Assembly: GCA_932294295.1 (NCBI GenBank)
Contig: OW028583.1
Location: 4,018,501 to 4,082,500 of the forward strand
Source: Alitta virens
Taxonomy: Eukaryota > Annelida > Polychaeta > Phyllodocida > Nereididae
Length of the DNA: 64,000 bases
Direction of reading: 5' to 3'
Shown here: piece by piece, positions 47,828 through 60,700 of the stretch
How positions within the stretch are numbered: position 1 is the stretch's first letter
Layout of the letters: each line of letters starts with the position of its first letter
The notes under the pieces: model-generated
What the model was told of the DNA's origin: nothing
What the model saw: only the letters and a program-made list of their open reading frames with translations
The model's database searches: none
Position numbers and translations under genes: made by a program

Positions 47828-48155
47828 GCTGGGTGGCCTAATGGTTAAGGCATCTACCAATTCCGCACTGGCCAGCTTTGCTGGAGGTCCTGTATGGGCA
47901 GACTTCATGAGTTACAGCTCAGCGGGGTGTCGATTGCAAAATACATCAATAAAGGAGGTGCCTTGTACACTGTGTCTATATGCTGAGGCAAGTAAAATAC
48001 CCCACCCATGTGGTAAATGTGTTACATGGACCATGGTGTGGACTCCAAGCCTTAGCATCTCATTATAATACCTGCTTCTGGCAGCTGGTCATATAAGCTG
48101 ACTGAAAGCTTCTAACTAGTAGCATTGAGACATCGAAAGCGAAACACACTTGTAT
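47828..48155 (+). mobile_element. tRNA-derived SINE, family B, full length
   Basis: Head GGGTGGCCTAATGGTTAAGG (A-box like) and GGTGTCGATTGCAAAAT (degenerate B box), then the body CTGAGGCAAGTAAAATACCC ... GGTGTGGACTCCAAGCC. The body recurs at least six times in the window. It lies between ZBTB8OS and SGPL1. Confidence 0.7.
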
Positions 48156-48723
48156 CTGGTCTCATGAGGTAAGCACACTGATTGAATTTGACTCGGATGA
48201 TTTATATTGAAGAGGGAGGCATCATCGGCCGAAACATAGAATACGTGCATGAAAATGTGGAGGCTCTTGACATGGACCTTGAGCTGAGAGCATTCCCCAT
48301 TAAAGAACTGACTCTGTGTAAAGAGAACTTTATGACTGAAGACTGCCTGGTTTTGTCATGAAAGAAATTAATGATATGATTTTATATATTTCAATTAATT
48401 GATACTGTAATTAATCTGTAATAATTTCCTTCTTTAAATCTGTGTATTTATTACACGAAATGAATGCTACATATTATATATGGACTTCCAAAAATACCTA
48501 AATTATCTGCAACAAGAATTTACTGATTATTTGATTATCTTGAAAGACTTGACTGATATGATTCTGTTTGGAATGATCTTTATCTCTTCGAGGATCTTAT
48601 CAGTAGATGAAGATAAGTCTATTGTAAACTGAAATCTTTATATATCTTCCTTATGTCTCTGTTCTAGACTTTATACCACCTGTAAATATATATACTTTCG
48701 GCGGTGAGTTAGGGATTGGCAAA

Positions 48724-51700
48724 ATGTCATTTTTCGCCTTATTGGAACATGTGGTTTTCGCTGTGGTGGTCATCATTCTGGTCAATATTTGGAGACGGGA
48801 TGGGTTCAAAGGAATTGCAAGAGCGCTAATACAACTTCTGAGGCAGGTAAATGAAGCACCATTTATTATCCCTTTGAATGCGATGGATATCTGCGGAGAC
48901 ATCTCAATCACATCTCGATATGTTGAGACAGTTTTATCGAAACTACAGTTCTTATTTCTGGTCCTTTTGAGCTAAATCGTCCAGTAAATGCAAAGAAACA
49001 GTTTGAATAATAAATTTTTATTTGAAAAATGTAATAAAATTATTTCAATTAAAAAAAATAAAATTTATATTTATTTTAGGCCATCTTGTAATCGACAGTA
49101 ATTAGCAACTGTCGGACTTGGACAAGTATTTCATGTATGGGAGCAATATAATTCAGTAGGCCTGTTGTGGACATGTGGCGCTACCAACTTGCGCAGAGTG
49201 ATATATTAAAGCATATTAATTTTGCTCATTTTAATCAATACAATATATATATATTATAAGATAAGATACTGTGTGCATTTGGTATGACAGTATCGATATA
49301 TTGCATTTATTTTGTTATTTGTTTCATGCAGTTGTTTATTTTGTAGATTCCAGCCTTGGATGGACTTATCCGCAGTGTGTTGCAAACAGAGGTTAAAAAG
49401 TTCACACAAAAAGTGAAAGACTCGGATAAAGATGATTCGTACCAAACTAAAGGGGCCAAGGTGCCCATCCCTGAGAAAGGTAATCGATCAGCTGCCTCAT
49501 CGCTAATATGCTTATACGATGTCTTTAGATAGGGTCAATATCCAGGACATATCATTCTTTCGTATATTATCTAACTGACATTGGAATAAACACTCTATGA
49601 AAAAAGTAAATAATATTATTTTGAAGTTTACTAACATTTCAGGTTAAGATATAAATCCCAGATGCTCCCAGATGCTTTCAAATAAAGAAAGAAAGAAAAA
49701 GAAAGTATGCAAATATAAATACAATGTACATGACTTCATGTGCTTGTGTGAAAATGTTATATACCTACAAAAAATGCATTTAATGCAAATATTGTTTTTA
49801 CCTCATCATGTCGGTAAAATTCATTCATTCATTCATTCATTCATTCAAATGTTGAATTTCATGATGCATGTGCATGTTTCTCAGCCCTGATTCACTGTTC
49901 GCCTTTATTTACTAGTTTTGACAGACTTGATGTTCAACTTGCAGGAATTTCTTCCAAAGTATTAACGGAGGAAATGGAGAAATTGAAAGCAGCGGATGTG
50001 AAGCCCGAAGATGGTCAGATATTCGCTTACGTGTACACTCTTGAGAATGATACGTTTGAACTGCAGCGGAAAGCCTATGACATGTTCTGCGGTGAGTGTG
50101 CTTAACAGCACATAATTATAAATTTTTCATTCCCTATATCATTCATAATTTTGTTTGAAGGTTTTTTTTTGTTTTGTTTTTTTAAAGTGAATATATGATA
50201 TAAGTTAATCAAAAAACTATGATAGCATTCTGACTGCATGGGTACCTAGAGTTTGGCCAGGAAAGATTACAGCCATTCTTTACCTGTTTCTGTTCATTTG
50301 CTGAGGGTTTGCTGCATAAGCAGCGCTATCTTTATACTTTGAGTCAATGGCAGAACATCTAGAGTGGCAATTGCTTGTTTGTTAATAACCATTTTTACAC
50401 ACAGAGAAAACTGGGCTTGGTCCGGAGCACGATAAACTGGTTCAGGAATTCCATCACGCTTTCATGCATGAAAACGCTCTTAATCCAATGGTCTTCCCCA
50501 CTTTAAGGTGACTCTTTTATGATTTTTCTTTTCTTTTTCTTCTTAGGTTAAACTCGTCACTTTTGATTTAACGAATGGCAAAATGTTATTCATTTAAAAA
50601 GTTTGATTTGTGTAATAGTCAGTATTTATCACAAGCCCTTGAATTTTTGTGCTAGTACGTAAGCTAAATAAACAATACAATATAACATATTTACTATGAT
50701 GAGTTGCCTTGATGTAAAATCAAATTTCAAATATATTTAGTTTTGTACCATGTAGTAATCATACGTTTCAGCATTACCTTTCGTCTGGATCACACAGACT
50801 TCTTCAGCTTTCTGTTAGACTTTTTTATTATATTTATTATTTTGTCTTACAGAAAGTTTGAGAATGAAATAGTGAGCATGACGGCATGGATGCTGCACGG
50901 GGATGAGGAGGTGGTGGGGTCACTTACGTCGGGAGGTACTGAGAGCATCTTGATGGCGATGAAGACTTACAGGGACTACGCTCGCAAAATGTGGCCTCAC
51001 ATCACCGAGCCGGAAATGGTAGACTCCCTGTTCTTATCGTTGCTCTCATACGAATGTATTTCTTGTCATTGTCATTTGTCATACAAAAATCCTTGTAACT
51101 TCACACAAAGCTTTTACTGACCTAGTACAGTCAATTTCGTAGACTTGGAAACTAAATGTCAGAGGACGTCATGCAGAGATGCCAAGAGAGCTAGAGTTGT
51201 GAATGCATATATATAGTTTTGGCCTTTTCAACCACCTTACATTAAAATGTTAAAGATTTATTTTGTTTCCCTTTGCGTGAGTCAAATTAAACTATGAAGA
51301 AAATACTCGAGTCCAAAGGAGTGAGACAGCAACCAAATGAGTGAGGCAGCAACCAAATGAGTGAGACTCACGCCAAATGCGTGAGACTTGGCATGTCTGT
51401 GTCATGTGAATCCAAAACTCCCAATTAGTTACGGCAGTCCTTCAGCCCGTGAGAGTCTTGTATTCACATGACGTCCTCTGGTGTTCAGTTTCCATATCTA
51501 TGAAATTGGCTGTAATACCAGACTCTATTCATGCCGCTGTCTTTTGTACATATGACCTCAGTTTTTCGTACATATGACCTCAGTTTTTAGTACAAATGAC
51601 CTCAGTTTTTAGTACATATGACCTCAGTTTTTAGTACAAATGACCTCAGTTTCAATGCAATGTTATGTCACATTTCTGGAGATATGAGTACTTGAGATTT

Positions 51701-54700
51701 GGCCCAGTTTACATTAAACTTAACCATTGTCCACCACGGTCATTGTGACTTCATTACAATTGTTTGGCGGATTATGTCAACATGTTTTTCACAATTAATG
51801 TACTGTGTGAATATAGTACTAAATCTGTTAATGCTTTTTTGCTGATTTCTAATCCCCAGGTAGCACCAATAACCATCCACCCTGCCCATGAGAAGGCTGC
51901 GCATTACTTCGGGTTCACCGTTAAACATGTTCCAGTCGACAAAGACTTCAAAGCTAATATGGAGCTATATGAAAAGGTAATCGTAAAATGTTGTTGCTCT
52001 GGATTTATTTGTGTTATTTGATAATGTGTCTGCTCAGCTGTGCCATATAAATTGTATTATAATATTATTATATTTTGTTAGATAAAGTGTCACAAAATTT
52101 GTTAGGCTTGTTCCATTTGAAAAAAAGGGGGGGGGGGGAGGGTGGTGGACAGGATGTTCTGAAAAACCAGGGGGGGGGGGGGGTTCTCCAAGAGAAAAAG
52201 AGGGGGAGGAGGTTGACCATTATTTTCTTAAAACCTTAATGGAGGAAAAGAAGGAGGGGGGGGGGGGGAGAGGGGGCTGGTCAAAAACCAAAAAAGGGTG
52301 GTAGTAAGTAAGTAGTAAAGTTTAGATTCTAGCATCATTTTATAAATACAAAAATGTAATCATTTACAAAATTACCATATTTTGTGACATATAATGATAA
52401 TAACATGAGTGGGGGGATGTGGTCTGAAATTTTTCCTGTCCAAGCTCCCTTACTTTTTTAATCAGTTGTACTTATGGAGTCAGACACATATATGCTGCTT
52501 GCTATGTGTTTAGAGACCTGAAACTTGAAACATGCATAATTTTTGCAGGCCATAAACAGCAACACCATCGCTCTCCTCTCATCTGCACCCAACTACTCAC
52601 AAGGGGTCATTGACCCCATCAAGCAAATCGCTGCTCTCGGCCTCCAGAGGGGGCTGCCTGTCCATGTCGACGCCTGTTTCGGAGGATTCATGCTTCCATG
52701 GTTGAGTTTGTTTATCATGAATTTACCGCATGTTTTATCTGCTGGATTGATTGATTGAATGATTGATTGATTGATTGATTATTACCATGAACATAACTTT
52801 AGTTTTTTTTTTAAATTCACTTATGTGATTTCCCCGATGCCCGAATGAGTATTTAGTATTACTAAGACATTTGTATCAGAGTTACCAACTTCTGGAAAAA
52901 TTAATGCTTGAGATTTGGCCCAGTTTACATTAAAATATGAAAGTATTATTCTAGGTCTGTGTACATGAGACAAATTAAAATGTTAAGAAAATACTTTTGA
53001 AATACCTAAAGAGAGATAAACACCAAATGTGCGAGTCTGGGCAGCTCTGTTATATAATCCTTCACAATAGAACTAAATTGTAATAATGAAACATAGATTT
53101 TAATAATCAAAATCTGATATATACTGATGTAGATCTGATTTATTTGTTTACAGGGTGGAGAAACTTGGCTACCCTGTCGATCCATACGACTTCCGAGTTC
53201 CTGGGGTGACCTCAATTTCTGCAGATATCCACAAGTATGGATTTGGAGCAAAGGTAGTTGGCGCTCATGAGAAATTCAAAAATGGCTGCGTTAATAGCGC
53301 GCAATATACTACAGTGATGCTCAAAAGTTTATACACTCCTCATTATTTTGTCATTGCATTCATTTAGCATAAAAAATAAAAAAAATTGTCTCCCAAAAGA
53401 ATGCAAATGGCAGCATGAAAAGGTACAATGGTAATTTAATGTCCCAATAAATTGATTCCTAAATATTACACCCTTATAATGTATATTTGTTTTTGAATAA
53501 TCGTATCTGCTAATTGGTACACAAATGCATACATGTCTGCTATCACTTCAGGGTGCAAGTGTGGTCCTGTATAAGAACGATGACCTTCGAAAGTATCAGA
53601 TCTTTGCCTACTCAGGGTGGCCCGGAGGACTCTTTGGTTCGCCTAGCATGGCAGGAACACGGCCAGGTGAATGCTGAATCCGTAGCCCACAGGCATTAGC
53701 CGGCCAATTTAATCAAATTGAAATCCGTGGGATACTAATAATAATAAGGTTGCACACCAAAAGGCAGCAAAAGTTCTGCTTCCCAGGATGAGCTGAACCC
53801 AATTTGAATGAAATTTTCATATCTTCTCTAACGTCCGTGGCTCTGTGCGCGTCGCCTTTTACGTCTGCGACCATATTTAGCCAACCGGAGTTCCTCTCCA
53901 GCTTGAGGATCTGAGGCTCTGAGCGTTTCAAAATCTTGTGGACTTTGCAACTTTCTTATTATCAAATTCTACGGCGTTCAATTATTAAAATCACCGACTG
54001 ATGCCTGTGCTTAGCCCCAGTAAGATATTAAAATTTAAATTTATTGACCATTTTCACTAACAACATCCCTGTACATTATACAATAAATCAAAATGCATGG
54101 TAGGCGGACACTCTGTTTGGCGTATTTGCCTTTACCAAAGTTAAACAAAAGTTAAAACAAAATTTAAATAAAATTTAAATATCCACCTAACTATACAAGT
54201 TCATTAATGTAAATAAACAATAACAATGAAAATCAAGACATACACAAATAAAAGGCAGAGGGGGGGGAAAAAAAAAAGAAGTAAATTATGATGATGAAAT
54301 TGATATAAATTTATTCAAATGCAAAATTCCGTTTTCAGTTCCTTTAAACATGTCGTTATATAAGTGACATGAACTTTTTTTGTTGTTTACCAGGAGGGAA
54401 TATCGCAGCTGCCTGGGTGACCCTCAGGTCAATAGGTCAGGATGGTTATTTGAAAATAGCTCAGCAGTTGATGGATGTGACCGACAAACTGAAAGAGGGC
54501 ATTGATCGCATCCCGGTAGGAACCAAGATTTTACTGCGTAGTCATCTTCCTAAATGGCCTATTCCAATGGCCTATTCCTCCGTGCGATGTAGCCGCCGTG
54601 TGGAGGGGTGTGGCTTGATTGAGGAAGATGCTGCGTATTGTGAATGAGAGCTCTGCAATAATAGATGATTCTCGATAAATCGGTTATCGCAAATCTGAAT

Positions 54701-57700
54701 ATCTTGTCTCGATTATTTGACTTCTAGGATTTGTACAAGGAAATGTTGTGGATTTCCATGGTAATATAACCCAGCACAAGTAACTATGAAACATGATCTT
54801 TAAAACTGAAATATTAATACATGACAATAGAATCGGCGGATTTTTGGGTGGGTTTTATTAAATAAAGATTAATCAATAATCGGTCACCACTAGTTTCGAT
54901 TTATCAAATGCAAAAAGTTTGCAAAATTTGGAACCAAATCGCAGCTATTTTAAACTTGAGTACATATGTGAGTTATTTCCATGGTGAAAACTGCTAACAA
55001 TCGCTTGACTTTTTCTTTGTTAACCAGGGTCTGTGTATACTTGGCAAGCCGTGCATGACATCCTTCTGCATAGCATCCAACGACCCAGCGGTCAGTCTGT
55101 TGGCAGTCGCCGATGTCATGGAAGATATGGGTTGGAAACCGGAGCGCCAACAGTACCCCGACAGTCTGCACTGCTCCATCACTCCCAACCACGCAATGAT
55201 CACTGACAAGTTACTGGCCGCCCTGCAAACGGCAGCGGACAAAGTCAGGGTAGGTTGAATAGTTGAAGAGTCATTTTTGGTCATCTTGTGTTGTGCTGCA
55301 AATTTGCAGCATAAATTTGTTGTTAAAAATAAATCAAATAATTGTTATATGGGCACAAGCCACAAGGCCTTTATTGGCAAACTGTTAAAGTTGAATTGCA
55401 TACATATGGTACTATTTTTAAGAGCCGCTGTACTCATTATATAGTATACAGTCCTGCTCAACTCCACTCTAGGGCAGGGGCCTAGCTCAGAGGTAGCGCT
55501 CTGGGCTTCCAACCGCTGGGTCCTGGGCTCGATTCCTGGTCGCGCCTAAGTTGGATGGCTGTTTCATCCTTCATCTCATTGCCATGGTCTTTGCCTGTCC
55601 TAATTAGCCCAACTGGTGCAGAAATACAGGACGTAAAGCCCTAATCACCCACCCCACCCACTCTGGGAGTATACAGCCCACCACACTCTTGTCAATGTGC
55701 CAGATACCCACTTTCTACTAAGTGGACATCAGTGTTCCAGCTCCGCCACTTGAGCATGATGCTACACCATGCGCGACACCCCTTGCGCCATGCCCGATTT
55801 TGTCAGCGCCAGCGCGATGCCCAAAATTAGGTGATGACCCTCCCCCCCCCCCCCCCCCTTTTTAATTTTTTAATTTATTTTTTTGATGCTTTTAAACTAG
55901 CTGGTTAGGTGCTCTTATATTCTTGTGCGCCATGCCCAATTCAAACCCTAGCTGGAACATGGTGGAGATATTAAAACTTTGTTTATCGCTTCACGATTGA
56001 GTTAAAAATGTTCGGGTTTTTTTCTCAGGGACTGCAGTGTATAAAAGACATAACTAGGAAATAACGGTGTTAAGAGTCTGGGGTTTAAAAGTAAACATGG
56101 GTCATAGATAAACAAATAAACCCCACAATTAAAGCACTCTTAAATGACATTAAAGTGGGCTTAATATCGAGGTGGTCTTTATTCTATAACTTGTATTTTA
56201 CTATATTGATAGTTTTTGGTCTTGGAGTGGTCTCCGAGCCAATATTTATAACAATGTTATTGTATTATGATTTTTATGGCATAAATAAAAAAATCTGTCT
56301 GTCTTAAAATTGAGGTGTTCTTAATATTGGGTGGTCTTAAATCAGAATCAGAATCAGAATCAGAATTTCTTTTATTTTCCATACATACACTTAATGTTGC
56401 TGCTGCTATAGTGTATCATTAATGAAATGGATGATAAAGTATGAAGTATGGAGGGAGACCCCCACAAGGCAATTTGCCGCTTCTTGGAGGCCACCCATGA
56501 TATAGGTCAGGGAGCATCAGCCATACACCAGGAACACTGGTACGTCATGTTTGACCACATGAAACTATTGAATCATCAATAGGTATATTTCTTATTTTGT
56601 CAAAGAGGTGCAAAAGAAAAGAATAGTATGCAATCAAATGATATTTATGACATATTTTCACAAGTGATCTGAAATCAGCTGGAAATGGTGTAATGATAAG
56701 GAGAAGTAGAATCCCGAAGGAACCAACAGATGAACAAAATGGTGGGTATTTGAACAAGGCAGGCCAAGTTGAAGGATAGAACTACTAGAAGTGCAAAATT
56801 TAAGAAAAGATGTTAGATCACATGTCACAAGTAAGTAGATGTGTATGCCTCAGTATGGCATTAAGTTTAGCCATACATGTATTTGACAAGTAGTAATGAC
56901 TCCATCAGGCATCCAAGCTCCATGAATATCAAAAGGACTGCATAAATTTCTTAGTTTCTTTATCTGGACACAAATTACTGTCGACATGAAAAACAATTAG
57001 GATCATTGCAGTCAGTAATGTATTGATTAATTATCGATTTCTTGACATACAGTTTGAAACCATGCATGCTATGAGAGTGTATTTTACTTTTAAATTCATT
57101 TGTCATTTCATTAAAAAACTTTGCTAACTTATATCTGGGACTGTTCTTTGCAAAATCATGGCTAACTCTTGGAAGTGCAAAGTTATCTAATCCTCTGGTA
57201 ATATAAGAATGGACGCTTGAATGCCTGACAAATACATTACCACAAGTAAAATAAGCAGGCAATAGCTTATTTTCCAGTTTATAGCAAAATTTAAAGCACT
57301 GCAGCACACATATGTCAGTACACCTTAAAATTCCCAAACTTTTAAACAAAATTCCTGTATGAGCGTTATACTTGGCATTACAAATTGCTCTTATGGCTTT
57401 CTTCTGCAAGACAAGTAACCTATTCGCACATTTTTGCCAAAGCAATGCACCATAATTTAAATAGGGGACAATTAAAGCATTGTAAATATTCAATAACACA
57501 TCAATGGGTAGAAAGTGCTTCAACTTGTTAAGTATACCTGCAGTTTTAGAGATCTTTTTTGTTATTAGATTAATATGATTTTTCCAACTGATATGCTTAT
57601 CCAATAGAATTCCAAGAAAATTAAACTCTTCAACAAATTCAATATTTCCATTTTCAAGAACAAGATCTGGGTAGAACACAGATTTTTGTGGCATATGAAA

Positions 57701-60700
57701 AAGCATAGCCTTTGTTTTACGACAGTTCAGCGACAATTTATTTAGCTTCATCCAATCACAAATATTACACAATTCCTTATTAATTACATCTTGGACAGAG
57801 TTATTTTCTTGTTGGAAGGTACTTAAGGTGGCAGTGAGTGTGGTATCATCGGCATAGATAATGGGCTTGAATAGGGTACTTGCCTTGCAGATATCATTCG
57901 CATAGATAATAAAAAACAGAGGTCCCAGCACTGATCCCTGAGGGACACCAGTTGATATGTAAGCACGTTCTGACGTAACATTTCCAAATTCAACAAACTG
58001 AGACCGATCATTCAAGTAACTTTTAACAAGGTTTAAGGCTGATTCATGAAAACCATAATATTGTAATTTCCCAATTAAAATCTCATGATCTATAGTATCG
58101 AATGCCTTCGATAAGTCCAAAAATATACTAATAGGAGTTTCACCTTTATCTAAGTCAAACAGAATTCTATCAACAAGTTCTAGAGCAGCCAGTTCAGTAG
58201 AATGCATCTGCCTAAACCCGTATTGACTTGTATAAAAAAGCTTATTATTGTTGAAATAATCATTTATCTGCTTGTGTAATAATTTTTCATAAACTTTGGA
58301 AATGCTCGGTAAAATAGAAACTGGTCTATAATTATCCAAAATATATTCTTCACTTTTCTTGTACAATGGGATCACTTTAGCAACTTTTAAAGCATCAGGA
58401 AAGATATTTTGGGAAACACATTGATTAAAAATTAAAGTTAGGGCATCAGATATTTCATTTTGTATTAATTTTAACAGTTTGTTAGATATCCGGTCACTGC
58501 CAAAACTGCCCTTTGGCTTCAAATTCTGTATTACTTTAACAACTGATTCTTTATCAACATGCAAAAACTTAAAAGAACATTCTATTGCATTAAACAAATA
58601 ATTTCTATAACTTTTATTGACAGGTGGAGTAATCTTTTGTGCAAGGGATGGGCCTACATTGGCAAAAAAGTTATTAAACTGAGAAGCAATCAAATTTGAA
58701 TCAGTAACCTTTTCTCCATTTATAATAAAATATTTCGAAATATCCTTTTTCCCTTTGGATTTGTTGATTATATCCTTAATAATTATCCATGTGTTTTTCA
58801 TGTCATTTTTGAATTTTTCAAAACAATTCTGGTAATATAACTTTTTTGCTGATCTAATGCTGTTTCTTAAAATTCGATTGTATGTTTGTAAATTGATTTT
58901 ATAAATATTGTATTGTGGGTGATTTCTTGGCAAAGATTTTAAATGACTGTACAAAGAATCTCTATACTTTATGGAAATTAAGATACCATGTGTAACCCAC
59001 TGGCATTTCTTGTGCTTATACTTATTAAATCTCAAAGTTTTAACAGGAAAATATTTGTCCATACCAGTTTTAAGAATGTTTCCCAAAATATTATAATTAT
59101 CATTAGGGTTGGCAGATGCATCCTGGTCTAGTCTGTACATGATATTAGTATTAACCAAATAATTCTGAAAGTCTTTACTGCAATGTGACACAACTTTAAC
59201 AAATTTGAAAGGCTCTTTGTTATAATTTAAATAATCAAGGCAAATGAAATAAGGGAGATGATCAGAAATGTCTTTAAGAATAATACCTGAAGTTGTCTCA
59301 GAGAAACTATCAGAGATTTTAATTAGGAAATTGTCAATTAGAGTACCGTGTCGGTGTGTCAAGCGTGTGGGAAAGCTTATCTTTGGAATATAACTGTGTG
59401 ATAATAAATGCTCAAAGTACTTACTTATGCTAAGGTTTTCTTTAAATTTCAACAGATCCAAATTAAAATCCCCTGCTATTAACACATTTCTAAACCTCTG
59501 TAGCTGTTCAAACATAAAACTTGTTTCAGAAATGAAAGTTTCAATATTTTCAACATTGTTCCTAGGGGGTCTATATATATTGCCCAAAATTAATTTCTTT
59601 TGAAGTGATAGTATGTCAGTATTACTTGATGTAACTTCCAAAAATAAGCCATCCCACAAATCAGTGCTATCCACCGGCAATATACTATAATTAAAAGCTT
59701 TATGCAAGTAAATGGCAATGCCACCATGTGTACTGCAGTGCTTTCCCTTGCTAATAAAGTTGTAGTTTTCAATTTCCAACAAGGATAAATCAGAATCATT
59801 AGACAGCCAGGTCTCTTGCAAACAAATGGCACTTATAGTAATATTATTTCTTTTATAAAAGTCCAAGTATATTTTTAGTTCACTGAATTTAGCATTAATA
59901 GACTGGCAATTCAGGCTAAGCACTTTGAAAGATCGCATTTTGTCTGCCATTAACTTAATAAAACCATCATCATTATAGTAGGGAGAATGGCTAAATAATG
60001 TTGGAGTCTCATATTCATCGGAAAAATTTAAATCAGAATCACCTATTAATTCAACCAGAGAATATGAATCTGGCTGATCAAATAAATCAACAGAAGTACC
60101 CATCATAAGTTACACAAAAAAAATGCAAAGCAAGACATAATTGTATAATTTGCAAATCTCATGTGACACTTAGCTCCAGAATCCGTAGTGCATGACTGAT
60201 GCTTCCATGATGAGTAGTGAAGTGAATGATAAACCATGAAACAAAATATCAAACCAAATTTCAAATGTTGGCATTCTATACATACAACTGAAATCAAGCA
60301 AAGGTACAAAGTTAATGCATGAAAATTATGAAAGTACTGATTAGTAGACATGATTAAAAAAAAGAAAAAGAAAAGTTATGACAGCAGAAGACGTGAGCAG
60401 CTGTTTATTGGATTTAAGATATTATTGGCAAATTACTTATGCTAAATATTACGGAATAAATGCCATGTTCTATGAAGTACAGTATTGACAGTGACACTAC
60501 CCAGCAGAATGCATTACATTTACATAAAATGAATGTTTTCAAACTTTCACAATAAAGTTATTAGTAAATCTAGCATAATAATTATCAAGGTCTCTCATTT
60601 TCAAGTGAGGATCAATCAAGGAGAGTTTATTTTAAAGAGTCACGAATCTCTTCCAGGATAGTTCCCATTAAATTGGTTCCATTCCATTTTTTTTGGTCCG

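Noticed and set aside
53713..53931. 72-codon minus-strand ORF in a lyase intron
   Set aside because: No domain similarity and fully within intron 9 of SGPL1. Treated as chance.
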